Shown here: positions 8,195 through 17,116 of the stretch, piece by piece
Layout of the letters: every line of letters starts with the position of its first letter
How positions within the stretch are numbered: position 1 is the stretch's first letter
Source of the DNA: Butyrivibrio proteoclasticus B316
GTDB taxonomy: Bacteria; Bacillota; Clostridia; Lachnospirales; Lachnospiraceae
Assembly: GCF_000145035.1 (NCBI RefSeq)
Contig: NC_014387.1
Location: 464,441-528,440, forward strand
DNA length: 64,000 nt
Reading direction: 5' to 3'
The notes under the pieces: generated by a model
The model's input: only the letters and a program-made list of their open reading frames with translations
What the model was told of the DNA's origin: nothing
Databases searched by the model: none
Program-made: the position numbers and the translations under genes

Positions 8195-10972
8195 GTGAAA
8201 AAGAAAAGTTTTGCTTGTTTTTATCTGATATATACCGCTATTTTTGCAGCCATGGTATTTGCTGTGTTCCATGCATTCTTTGAAGCAAATGCAACTTTTG
8301 TGAACATGGCTGATGCTTTCAGGCAGCACCTTAAGGCGCTGGCTTTTTACTCCAAGTGGATGAGGGGAGTTCTGTATAGAATATTTACAGAGCATTCTTT
8401 GGACATACAGACTTTTTCTCTTGGTATGGGATATGGAACAGACATATATCCTACGCTTCAGTACTACGCAATTGGAGATTTATTAAATCTCCCGGCAATT
8501 TTCGTCAAGAATCAGTACATCTACATTTATTTCCAGGTAGTAATGATGCTAAGGCCATATCTTGCAGGAATCACTTTTTCACTTCTTGTTTTCTATTTAA
8601 GGCCCAAGGCTTCCAGGATTGGTGTAATGGCGGGAATGTTTACCTACGCATTTTGTACATTCTTTTTGTTCCTTGGAATCTGGCATCCGTTTTTTGCAAA
8701 CCCGCTTATTTACTTCCCGCTTGTTATTCTGGGAGCTGAGAAGATCCTTAGGGAAAAAAGAAGCGGTTTCTTTGCATTTTCTATTTTCCTTGCAGGAAGT
8801 AACAATTTCTTTTTCTTCTACATGATGGTTCTCCTAACTATAGTGTATGTGATAGTTAGAGCTATCTTTATACACGGCAGGGATCTTGCTAAATGGGGAC
8901 AGCTAATTGTTAAATTCATGATTTCAGGAATTATAGGAAGCATGATGGCGATGATAACGCTTCTTCCTGTTATTATGGCCTTTCCTGCCAATCCCAGAGT
9001 CAGTACAGGAATAAGAGTTCCGCTTTTTTATACCAAGGACTATTACTACGAGCTGATCCGCAACTTCTTTAGCTTTGTGTATCACGGGCTATATGATACC
9101 CAGATTGGCCACCATGGAGTCATACTTCTGCCCTTTATTCTCTTAATAGTTGAGGCTGTGCTTATGCTCTTTTCTAAGGGAAAAGAGGGTGCTGATAAGG
9201 AAAAGAGAAGCTCAAGATGGCAGCTTTTTGTTGTTATGGCACTGTTGGTACTCTTTGTGTGTATTCCGGCAGCAGGCTATGCACTTACAGGATTTGCCTA
9301 TACTATCAACAGATGGACCTTTGCATTTGCCCTGGCGGGGTCATTTATGCTGGTAGATTTGTGGGATGATCTCTTTAACATGAAGGTAAAAGAGATAGTT
9401 GGAATGGTGATCATGAGTGTTATGTTTATACTCATATGCCGTACAACTCACAATCTCGGGTACGCTAATGCAAGAACTGAACTGATAATTGCCGGCGCCG
9501 GACTTGTGCTGTGCATTATAGCAAGTTTTATCAAGATAGTTGGAGTTAAGAAAGTTGCAGAGGTTGCGCTCCTTGCAGCAACTCTGGTAGCAATAGTTTT
9601 CAACGGATATTATGGCTACGATCCAAGCCAGGGAAATATGATCGTTGAGTATTATTCAGATGTTACACCTGATGACATGCATATTCTCCTTGAGAGTACA
9701 GAGGTTCAGTCTGTCATGGAGGCAGCAGAGGCAACAGGGACAGATCCTTACAGCTTCTACAGATACACAGGAAGAGACATGATCTGGAATGCATCTCTTA
9801 TTGAGGGTATCTCTTCAACACAGTTCTACTGGTCCCTTGCAAATGGAGTTGTATCAGACTATTTCAAGGAAATGGGTAATAATGATCAGCAGAACTTTGC
9901 ATATTTTGCGCTTGATGACAGAACTATACTTAATTCTCTTGCCGGAGTAAGATATTATTCACTTCGCTTTAATACAGAGGAAGAGTGGAGATATGTGCCT
10001 TTTGGTTATGCACATATTCACGATAGATATAACTTTGCGATATTTGAGAATCAGGCACCGCTTTCTCTTGGATATACTTATTATTCAATTATTCCAAGGT
10101 CTGAATACGAGTCGATTCCGACTATGAACAGGCAGGAAGCTCTTTTGTATGGAGCTGTTGTCGAGGATGGAGATAGTAATCTTCAGATGGCTGAGCCTGA
10201 GTATTCACTTATAAACTGCCCTGTAGAAATAAGCTACGAGGGAGCAGTTGAGGCAAGTGATGGCAAATGGATCGTTTCAGAAGGCGGTTCCTCAGTACAT
10301 ATCAAATTCAAGGGTGCAGAGAACTGCGAGACATATCTGTGGCTTGATAATTTGTATGTATCAGACTCAGATACTAACTATCCAATCATGAATGTCAGGG
10401 CTTTTGCTGAGGGAAATGAAGTTACACACAAGGACATCTGGTATAAGACAGAGGATAACCAGTTCTATAGTGACTGGCACGACTATTTCCTCAACATGGG
10501 ATATGCGCAGGGAGCAAGGGATGAGATCGTGGTTACCTTTACTGAGGCAGGAACCTATACCTTTGAAGACCTTGGCGTATATTGTCAGCCGATGGAGAAT
10601 TATCAGAAGCAGCTCGGCGAACTTCGCAGCAACATGCTCACTGATATAGAGCTTAATAAGAATCCTATTTCTTATACAACCAATAAGATTACAGGCAATA
10701 TCACACTTGAAGATACAGGCATCATGTGTCTTACACTTCCTTACACCAAGGGCTGGACAGCTTATGTGGATGGTCAAAAGAGCGATATTATCAAGGTCAA
10801 CACAATGTTCATGGGAATCGAAATGCCAGCCGGTGATCACGTGATTGAGCTTAGATACCACACACCGGGGCTCTTGCCGGGATTTGTGATGCTGATACTT
10901 GGGGTAGTGCTTCTGGTGATACTTGTAAGGTATGAGAAAAAAAGTTTTGCGGGAGAGAATGCAGATGTCTGA
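8195..10972 (+). CDS. YfhO-family polytopic membrane protein
   Basis: A 925-aa membrane protein with about a dozen hydrophobic segments in the first 480 residues, a large extracytoplasmic C-terminal region, and a last membrane helix just before the C-terminus (LLPGFVMLILGVVLL). This architecture and the closing Y-x-GW-x-A-YVDG stretch (here TKGWTAYVDGQ) match YfhO proteins, GT-C-like enzymes linked to glycosylation of lipoteichoic acid and other surface polymers. The start is taken at GTG 8195, which has AGGGGAG five bases upstream, rather than the in-frame GTG at 8159. Its stop overlaps the next gene by 8 bp, so the two are translationally coupled. Confidence 0.83.
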   Translation: MKKKSFACFYLIYTAIFAAMVFAVFHAFFEANATFVNMADAFRQHLKALAFYSKWMRGVLYRIFTEHSLDIQTFSLGMGYGTDIYPTLQYYAIGDLLNLPAIFVKNQYIYIYFQVVMMLRPYLAGITFSLLVFYLRPKASRIGVMAGMFTYAFCTFFLFLGIWHPFFANPLIYFPLVILGAEKILREKRSGFFAFSIFLAGSNNFFFFYMMVLLTIVYVIVRAIFIHGRDLAKWGQLIVKFMISGIIGSMMAMITLLPVIMAFPANPRVSTGIRVPLFYTKDYYYELIRNFFSFVYHGLYDTQIGHHGVILLPFILLIVEAVLMLFSKGKEGADKEKRSSRWQLFVVMALLVLFVCIPAAGYALTGFAYTINRWTFAFALAGSFMLVDLWDDLFNMKVKEIVGMVIMSVMFILICRTTHNLGYANARTELIIAGAGLVLCIIASFIKIVGVKKVAEVALLAATLVAIVFNGYYGYDPSQGNMIVEYYSDVTPDDMHILLESTEVQSVMEAAEATGTDPYSFYRYTGRDMIWNASLIEGISSTQFYWSLANGVVSDYFKEMGNNDQQNFAYFALDDRTILNSLAGVRYYSLRFNTEEEWRYVPFGYAHIHDRYNFAIFENQAPLSLGYTYYSIIPRSEYESIPTMNRQEALLYGAVVEDGDSNLQMAEPEYSLINCPVEISYEGAVEASDGKWIVSEGGSSVHIKFKGAENCETYLWLDNLYVSDSDTNYPIMNVRAFAEGNEVTHKDIWYKTEDNQFYSDWHDYFLNMGYAQGARDEIVVTFTEAGTYTFEDLGVYCQPMENYQKQLGELRSNMLTDIELNKNPISYTTNKITGNITLEDTGIMCLTLPYTKGWTAYVDGQKSDIIKVNTMFMGIEMPAGDHVIELRYHTPGLLPGFVMLILGVVLLVILVRYEKKSFAGENADV

Positions 10973-12686
10973 AGTGAAGGTAGTTGATAACAGAAACGAC
11001 AGAGATAAAAAGTTAAATATTTTTATGTGGGCCTTCATGGTCTTGGGAGCTCTTTTTACCCTGTTTCTCATATGGAAAAAAGATTTCTACATGGAAAACA
11101 GCGATATAGCATCCGACATGATCCTGGGTAAGCTCTTGTCACAGGAGGGCGGAATCCTTAGTAAGAACTGGTTCTATTCAACTGAACTTCATGTGGTTCA
11201 TACACAGCTTCTGTATAAACTTCTTTTTCATATCTGGCCTGATAATTGGCTGATGGTAAGACTTGCAGCGGCTGTGGTTTTCTTGATCCTCATAGTTGCA
11301 TCATTTTTGTTTATGACAAGAGCACTTGGACTTGAAAAAGAGGGACTTCTTGCAGCAAGTATCCTTACATGGCCATTTGGACAGTGGTATGTGAGAATTG
11401 TAACCTTTGGCCAGAGCTACGTAACTTACTTTATCATTGCGTTTGTTTCCATGGGGCTTTTCTTTAGAGCAGTTCAGGGAGGAAAAGCTGCTTCTGCTAA
11501 AAATGGAGATAGTGCTAGTGATTGCACTGGTGGTAATAATATAGTTGTTCTAGGTATTTACGGAATTCTTCTTGCGTTGATTTCTTTTGTGGCAGGCCTT
11601 GGCGGAGTAAGACTATTGATGATCTGCTATGCGCCGCTGTTTGCGACCAGTCTGGTTGTTGTTCTTTTTGCTCATTTTGCCAAATTTGCAGGATGGAATG
11701 GGGCAAAAGAATTTGGCACATCTGCAAAAGCTGCCTTTATTTATGCGCTTATACCTTTTGCCTTTTCCTGCATCGGACTTGGAATAAACAGAAAGGTACT
11801 CTGTAATAAATATCATTTTCAAGATCAATTCAGAGAGACCTGGAGAGATTTCTCTTTTTCAAGAATACTGGATACACTCTCTGATTCACTGACTCTCTTT
11901 GGATGGCACGCAGAGGTTGGATTTGTGAGCTGGCAGGGACTTATTAACTGCCTGAATTTCCTTTTGATAGTTGGAATTGTAGTTAGCATTATCTATGTGT
12001 ATAAGAAGTTCTGGAGATTCCAGCCAATTGTTCAGCTCTTTCTTGTTTATGCAGGAGTGCTGACACTCATTACGACTGTAGTATTGTCATGCAGTAATAA
12101 GTATTATTCATATTACTGGCTTCCTGTTATTCCTTATTTCCTAGTGATATTGGGACTTGGGGTATTTAGTGCAGATGATAACAGAACCCACAAGTCAGTA
12201 GCCGCATATATCGGCAACTACAGAAATGTGGTATGTGGCCTGATAGCCGCAGCTATAGCTCTTGCAAGCGTTTCTGTCTATGCAGATCCTAATCCACAGG
12301 ATCAGTACCAGGACTATGCCATTGTAGATGCGATTGAATGGCTCAAGAATTCAGATTACGAGCAGGGATTTGGAATGTTCTGGTCTAGCAATGTTATAAT
12401 GGCTCTTACAAATGGACGAATAGAAATGCGCACTATAATGGATGTTGATCATATTGACGATCTGGGATCAGAGTATCCATGGCTTCAGGAAGTAAGACAT
12501 ACAGAGGAACTTCCGGAGGGTAAGTTCTTTGTAATTGTAAGTGCCAGGGATTATGACCTTGGAAATCAGGGCTCAGCTATGATCTTTGGAATGTCAGATC
12601 ATCTGGTTTATGGAAACGATAGCGCATACATCTATAGCTTTGAGAGTATGGATGATTATGTAAATGCGAGAAACGCATTGTGGTAA
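10965..12686 (+). CDS. Polytopic membrane protein, possible GT-C glycosyltransferase
   Basis: A 573-aa protein with about ten hydrophobic segments and a soluble C-terminal part of about 120 residues. The overall plan (first helix, then a loop with acidic residues MENSDIASDMI, then alternating helices) resembles GT-C enzymes that use lipid-linked sugars on the outer face of the membrane. No family-specific motif was recognised. The start is set at ATG 10965, which has GGGAGAG eight bases upstream and overlaps the stop of the YfhO gene (ATGTCTGA). A short polar insert (AASAKNGDSASD) lies in the loop near residue 187. An in-frame ATG at 10932 is less likely. Confidence 0.7.
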   Translation: MSEVKVVDNRNDRDKKLNIFMWAFMVLGALFTLFLIWKKDFYMENSDIASDMILGKLLSQEGGILSKNWFYSTELHVVHTQLLYKLLFHIWPDNWLMVRLAAAVVFLILIVASFLFMTRALGLEKEGLLAASILTWPFGQWYVRIVTFGQSYVTYFIIAFVSMGLFFRAVQGGKAASAKNGDSASDCTGGNNIVVLGIYGILLALISFVAGLGGVRLLMICYAPLFATSLVVVLFAHFAKFAGWNGAKEFGTSAKAAFIYALIPFAFSCIGLGINRKVLCNKYHFQDQFRETWRDFSFSRILDTLSDSLTLFGWHAEVGFVSWQGLINCLNFLLIVGIVVSIIYVYKKFWRFQPIVQLFLVYAGVLTLITTVVLSCSNKYYSYYWLPVIPYFLVILGLGVFSADDNRTHKSVAAYIGNYRNVVCGLIAAAIALASVSVYADPNPQDQYQDYAIVDAIEWLKNSDYEQGFGMFWSSNVIMALTNGRIEMRTIMDVDHIDDLGSEYPWLQEVRHTEELPEGKFFVIVSARDYDLGNQGSAMIFGMSDHLVYGNDSAYIYSFESMDDYVNARNALW

Positions 12687-12712
12687 ATAACTATTTGGAT
12701 GGGGTATAGGAA

Positions 12713-14344
12713 TTGCTGAAATTTATCAGAAAGCATCAAAACTTAATATGTATCGTACTTGGAGCGATGCTGGCTTTGTCCCTAATTCCGATATTTATTA
12801 TCTCGGGATATGATGCGGCAGCAGGTGATGACTACAACTATGGCGCAGCTGGTCATCAGGCATTCTTGGCAACAGGGTCTGTATTTGCCGCTATTAAAGC
12901 AGCTTTTGGAACAGTTCTGTCAACGTGGAAGAGTTGGCAGGGAACATGGTTTGACTGCTTTGTATTCTGCTTGCATCCAGAGGTATTCTCGGATAGAGCT
13001 TATGTGATTGTTCCGTATATTTTCCTTTTAATGCATTTTGTTGGTTTTTTGCTACTTTCCCATCACTTCCTAAAAGTAAGGTGGAAGTTTGCTGGAAACT
13101 ACTGGCTTCAGATAGGACTTATTTATCTACTATTCGAGATTCAGCTTGTTCCATCTCAGAAATCAGCGTTTTTTTGGTGGGTTGGATGTGTTCACTACGT
13201 GATGCCAATGCTGATGGCTATCCTCGGAATCATCTGGGGCGATAGATTTCTGATGGATCATAAGGCCAAAGACCTTGCGCTCCTGTTCATAGTAAGTGCG
13301 CTTATGGGAGGCGCTACATATCCAGCAGCACTTCTTCTTCCAATGGCACTGTTTCTGTTGTGGCTTGCGGATTTTGTCATCGGTGGCAAAAGAGATAAGA
13401 GAAATATATTACTGCTGATTCCATTTGCTGCACTTGTGGCAGGCCTTGTGGTCAGTATGATCGCACCTGGAAATGCAGTAAGAGCAGCATCTGATATTAA
13501 GGACGGTGCTGATCCTGCTAATGGAATTCTTGATACAATAGTCAGTTCTTTTACCCTGTCAGTAAAAGAGGCAATTACAGTATTTATTGGCGAGAAGGGA
13601 TTTATACTTATCGCGTTACTGCTCATCATTCCTCTTACTGTATCTATGTTTAAGCTGGTTTCAGATAAGAGCCTTGCAGTTTCACATAACTATGTGGCAG
13701 ACAGGGATTATGAGGCTATCAAGAAGGTCTTTTCCCATCCTATTCTGTTCGTGGTTGTTATGTTCTGCTTAAATGCCAGCGTTTATGCGCCAAGAGTATA
13801 TGCGGGAGGAATAGTATCCAGTGGATATGTGAACTTCAACTTCTGGACATTCTTTGCCTGTGCTATAGGTGTGGAGATATATCTGATAGGCTGGGGAATG
13901 CTGGTTGCGGAGATCAGCTTGCGAAGGAAGCTAGTCACCAGCAAGGAAAATTCTGAGGGTGCTCATGATAATCATGTGGTTATGAGTATATTGTCGTGGA
14001 CAGGATTTGCTTGTTTGATCCTGGTTATCGCTTTTACGTCAAGGCATGGAGTTAAGAAGTACACAGACTATGTGTGCATGGAGTATTATCTGTCAGGACA
14101 GGCGGATGATTATAAGGAACAGATTCAGCTCCAGAGGCGCATTCTAAACGGCGAAGGAACTGAGGCAGTTGTACCTGAGATCAATAACGAGCAGGGCCCA
14201 CTTATGCAGATGCCAATTGTCAGCGATCCAGACAATGTGGATAACTATATGGCCAGAATCTTCTATGGAAAAGAGAAGGTTTGGGCGATTCCAAGAGATG
14301 AATGGATAGAGCAGTACGGTGAAGCGTACGGAGTAAGCCAGTGA
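12713..14344 (+). CDS. Polytopic membrane protein, DUF6056-like
   Basis: A 543-aa membrane protein that begins with a TTG codon after a GGGG/TAGG purine tract. It has about ten hydrophobic segments. The first loop carries the DDYNYG motif after helix 1, and a W(K)SWQGTW stretch follows, a layout shared with the 20873 gene below and with proteins annotated as DUF6056, which often sit in surface polysaccharide clusters and may be GT-C enzymes. The C-terminal 80 residues are soluble. It sits 26 bp after the preceding membrane protein and probably belongs to the same operon. A function beyond membrane-bound polysaccharide work cannot be assigned. Confidence 0.68.
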   Translation: MLKFIRKHQNLICIVLGAMLALSLIPIFIISGYDAAAGDDYNYGAAGHQAFLATGSVFAAIKAAFGTVLSTWKSWQGTWFDCFVFCLHPEVFSDRAYVIVPYIFLLMHFVGFLLLSHHFLKVRWKFAGNYWLQIGLIYLLFEIQLVPSQKSAFFWWVGCVHYVMPMLMAILGIIWGDRFLMDHKAKDLALLFIVSALMGGATYPAALLLPMALFLLWLADFVIGGKRDKRNILLLIPFAALVAGLVVSMIAPGNAVRAASDIKDGADPANGILDTIVSSFTLSVKEAITVFIGEKGFILIALLLIIPLTVSMFKLVSDKSLAVSHNYVADRDYEAIKKVFSHPILFVVVMFCLNASVYAPRVYAGGIVSSGYVNFNFWTFFACAIGVEIYLIGWGMLVAEISLRRKLVTSKENSEGAHDNHVVMSILSWTGFACLILVIAFTSRHGVKKYTDYVCMEYYLSGQADDYKEQIQLQRRILNGEGTEAVVPEINNEQGPLMQMPIVSDPDNVDNYMARIFYGKEKVWAIPRDEWIEQYGEAYGVSQ

Positions 14345-14394
14345 CGGCAGAGTGAAATAAGGTAGTTGATACCAGGAAGAAATAGAGAGAAATT

Positions 14395-15363
14395 ATGTCA
14401 GAGAAACAGATTGATGTGAGCGTATACATGCTCACCTATTATCATGAAAAATATATCAGACAGGCCATCGAGAGCGTTCTTGCGCAGAAGACGCACTACA
14501 ACTATGAGCTCATCATATCTGATGACTGTTCACAGGATGGTACAAGGGAGATTATCAAGGAGTATCAGGAGAAGTATCCTGATATTATTCGAGTTAATTT
14601 CAATGAAAAGAATGAGGGAATCCCAGCGAATATCTACAAAGCCCGTACTATGTGCAGGGGAAGATATATCACGAATCTTTCTGGCGATGACTATTGGATA
14701 AACGAGAACAAGATTGAAGTTGAGACCAAATTCATGGATGAACATCCTCAGTATGTGGCCTGCTTTAGCAGGATTGAGCTCAGGATGAACTTTGAGGATC
14801 ATGCTTATGACATTCTTCCTCATGATCTTTCTCAGCTTAACAGCGAGTATTCTATTAAGGACTATGAGCAGTGTAAGCCACTTGGACTTCTGGGAATGTT
14901 CCTTAGGAACTACTTCCTGACTGAGGAAGGCAGAGAGTATTTTGCTCAGGCCAAGAAGATCAGTGAGTTTGTAGATGATGCTGTAGATGAAGTCCTTCTC
15001 CTTAGAAAAGGCCCTGTTTATATCATGGACTTCGTAGCAGATGCTCACAGGGTAGTTGATGCAGATATTGAGAAGATGAACTACAATTCCAGATATTCCC
15101 GTCTTGAGAAGTTCAGCCATCACATATCTCTTTTGAATGGAATGAGCGAGCTGTGGGGCGATGAGATAGACTTCTCTAATTGGTATGATACCTATTTTGC
15201 TCCAGGATTTCTTAGTATGCTCGTCAGCAGAGACTTCAAGGGCTATGGCGAGATTATTAAGACTATCCCTGAGAGATACAGAAAGCCTTTTTATAAGAGC
15301 GTATATGTCAGGTCAATTCCCAAGATTTTTGGATTCGTCTTTGATTATCTGAAGAGACGCTGA
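14395..15363 (+). CDS. GT2 glycosyltransferase
   Basis: A 322-aa family 2 glycosyltransferase with a GT-A domain. The N-terminus shows SVYMLTYYHEKYI, the ISDDCSQDGT donor-binding motif near residue 42, and the LSGDDYW metal-binding motif near residue 98. The C-terminal third is helical and polar with no membrane segment, so the enzyme is probably cytosolic or peripheral. It lies 50 bp after the DUF6056-like gene. Sugar specificity is not predictable from the sequence. Confidence 0.85.
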   Translation: MSEKQIDVSVYMLTYYHEKYIRQAIESVLAQKTHYNYELIISDDCSQDGTREIIKEYQEKYPDIIRVNFNEKNEGIPANIYKARTMCRGRYITNLSGDDYWINENKIEVETKFMDEHPQYVACFSRIELRMNFEDHAYDILPHDLSQLNSEYSIKDYEQCKPLGLLGMFLRNYFLTEEGREYFAQAKKISEFVDDAVDEVLLLRKGPVYIMDFVADAHRVVDADIEKMNYNSRYSRLEKFSHHISLLNGMSELWGDEIDFSNWYDTYFAPGFLSMLVSRDFKGYGEIIKTIPERYRKPFYKSVYVRSIPKIFGFVFDYLKRR

Positions 15364-15410
15364 TTGTTTACAATATATTAATAAACAATTCTTCTAAATG
15401 TTGATATAAT
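15364..15410 (+). promoter_or_regulatory. Possible promoter region with a 7-bp dyad before rubredoxin
   Basis: TTGTTTA (15364-15370) and TAAACAA (15382-15388) form a dyad. A TATAAT box follows at 15405-15410, about 60 bp before the rubredoxin start. No good -35 box is at the right distance, so this is a tentative promoter that may be aided by a regulator binding the dyad. Confidence 0.35.
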
Positions 15411-15468
15411 CATATTAGGCGCTTATATGAACACCGATTATATTATGAAACTTAAGGAGGATTAGACT

Positions 15469-15627
15469 ATGAAGTATGTATGTAACACATGTGGATACAT
15501 TTATGACGAGGCAGCAGGTGATCCTGATAACGGGATTGCTCCAGGAACAAAATGGGATGATCTTCCAGCTGATTTCGTTTGCCCACTTTGCGGCGTAGGT
15601 AAGGAAGACTTTTCTGCTGAGGCCTGA
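15469..15627 (+). CDS. Rubredoxin
   Basis: A 52-aa rubredoxin, the usual size. The single iron is held by four cysteines in two pairs: CNTCGY (C5, C8) and CPLCGVGK (C38, C41), with the aromatic residues and the [10 protein letters not shown] stretch expected for the fold. It passes electrons to rubrerythrin or superoxide reductase in anaerobes, and both partners are encoded further along. The start has AAGGAGG eight bases upstream. It is monocistronic between a putative promoter and a bidirectional terminator. Confidence 0.96.
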   Translation: MKYVCNTCGYIYDEAAGDPDNGIAPGTKWDDLPADFVCPLCGVGKEDFSAEA

Positions 15628-15658
15628 TCAAAGAGAAAATAGAATATGAGAATGATAA

Positions 15659-15695
15659 AGCTCCAAGTAGACTAATATATGGTCTACTTGGAGCT
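15659..15695. terminator. Bidirectional intrinsic terminator between convergent genes
   Basis: A 14-bp perfect stem, AGCTCCAAGTAGAC (15659-15672) with GTCTACTTGGAGCT (15682-15695), and a 9-nt loop. It lies between the rubredoxin gene and the 3' end of the reverse-strand GT4, so it can end both transcripts. The U-runs are interrupted on both sides. Confidence 0.85.
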
Positions 15696-15726
15696 ATTAT
15701 TATGTCATCATAATGATTTGAAACTT

Positions 15727-16971
15727 TTATAGCTCGAATATTTTCTTGAGTTTCTCAAAATGCTGCTCTGGATTGAAGACTTCTTCTACTTTTCTTCTGG
15801 CATTTTTGCCAAGTTCTCTATAGCTCTCATCTGCCAACAGAAGCTTAACCTTTGAAGCTAAATCCTGTGGATTCTTGGGTTCAAATAAGTATCCATCTGT
15901 ACCGTCTGTAATCAGCTCTGGGAAACAACCAAAGTTAGATGCTATAACAGGTTTGCCATAGGCAAAGGCCTCTATTACTGTGTTTGGCATGTTCTCATAC
16001 CAGATGGCAGGACAAAGAACACACATAGCGTTAGAGATGAGATTTGTCAGAGATTCACCTCTCACAAAGCCTGTGAACTGAATTCTGTCTGAGAGGTTGT
16101 TGGCCTCAATAAACTCTTTAACCTCAGGATCCTGATCCTCGTAGTTGCCAGTAATCTTAAGTTTTAAGTCTGGATACTCTGCAAGATGTTTCATGGCCTC
16201 AACAGCATAGATAAGGCCTTTTTCCTTAACTGTTCTGCCGAGGAATAAGAGATAATCATAATTCTCATAATTAGGTGTAATAGCATCTGCATCGATAAAG
16301 GTTGGAATTGTCACAACCTTCTCAGCTGGGAAACCTCCCTCGATCAGCTTATATCTGGTGAAGTCTGTGGGAGTTACGAAATAATCCACGTACTTATAAA
16401 GCTTTTTCCATCTGTGATACATCATGGAGTAGGCCCTTATCATAGATGCAGCCTTGGAATCGTGATAACATCTGTGTTCGATGCACTTCTTGAGATCTCC
16501 GCAAACACACTCATTGCAGGTATCAGTGCCACGAAGCAGATCACTTCTAGGGCACACAAGGTTAAAGTCTGAAATTCTGTGAACTACCTTGAGACCTCTT
16601 TTCTTGGCTGCCTTGAAAATGCTGGGTGAAAGAGTGTTTATAACCTGAAGTGCATATAGAACCTCAGGATTCTCATCGTCAATCAGCTTGTTAATGTTCC
16701 TGACTGTCTCTGGATTATAGAATGCCCCCTGAAGAGTCTTGATAATAGCACTTGGAGTCTTCTTGATAGAGTCGTAGTATACGCTGTCACCGCTCCTGCT
16801 GGAGATGAAGTATTTGGAATACTCAGTTGGCTCATTTACGCTGTAGCGCACTGAGAATGGAATTCCCTTATATCCAATGCTTCCGCACTTATCCAGAAAC
16901 TTGAACATGTACACTTCCGGTCCGCCTGTAATGTGATATCTATAGTTTGCAACGATAACTTTCTTGTCCAT
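15727..16971 (-). CDS. GT4 glycosyltransferase (reverse strand)
   Basis: A 414-aa GT-B glycosyltransferase and the only convincing gene on the reverse strand. The N-terminal domain starts KVIVANYRYHITGGPEVY; a Cys-rich block (C-x2-C-x-C ... C-x3-RC) lies near residues 150-170 after HRISDFNLVCPR. The C-terminal domain has FLGRTVKEKGL, an FTGFVRG stretch and the EAFAYGKPVIASNFG nucleotide-sugar motif. The start at 16971 is chosen because GAAGGA lies 8-9 nt before it; an in-frame ATG at 17028 has no ribosome site. It is divergent from asparagine synthetase and convergent with rubredoxin, so it has its own transcription unit. Confidence 0.85.
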   Translation of the reverse strand: MDKKVIVANYRYHITGGPEVYMFKFLDKCGSIGYKGIPFSVRYSVNEPTEYSKYFISSRSGDSVYYDSIKKTPSAIIKTLQGAFYNPETVRNINKLIDDENPEVLYALQVINTLSPSIFKAAKKRGLKVVHRISDFNLVCPRSDLLRGTDTCNECVCGDLKKCIEHRCYHDSKAASMIRAYSMMYHRWKKLYKYVDYFVTPTDFTRYKLIEGGFPAEKVVTIPTFIDADAITPNYENYDYLLFLGRTVKEKGLIYAVEAMKHLAEYPDLKLKITGNYEDQDPEVKEFIEANNLSDRIQFTGFVRGESLTNLISNAMCVLCPAIWYENMPNTVIEAFAYGKPVIASNFGCFPELITDGTDGYLFEPKNPQDLASKVKLLLADESYRELGKNARRKVEEVFNPEQHFEKLKKIFEL

Positions 16972-17039
16972 AGTTGTTTTCCTTCTTGGCGCGAATTCTT
17001 TATATGCGCCTTCATCACAGTTTAACATGTTTCGGGGGA

Positions 17040-17068
17040 TTGTGGGAGAGAGGTAATAACTTTATAAT
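17040..17068 (+). promoter_or_regulatory. Putative promoter of the asparagine synthetase gene
   Basis: TTGTGG (17040-17045), a 17-bp spacer and TATAAT (17063-17068) lie about 50 bp before the asparagine synthetase start, in the gap between divergent genes. Confidence 0.5.
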
Positions 17069-17116
17069 GGATTAGAATAGGTCAAGAAATACACAGATTG
17101 ATTGGAAAACTAAAAA

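Noticed and set aside
10367..11071. 234-aa reverse-strand ORF
   Set aside because: It lies antisense to the YfhO gene and the next membrane protein, with no ribosome site or domain; it is a shadow frame.
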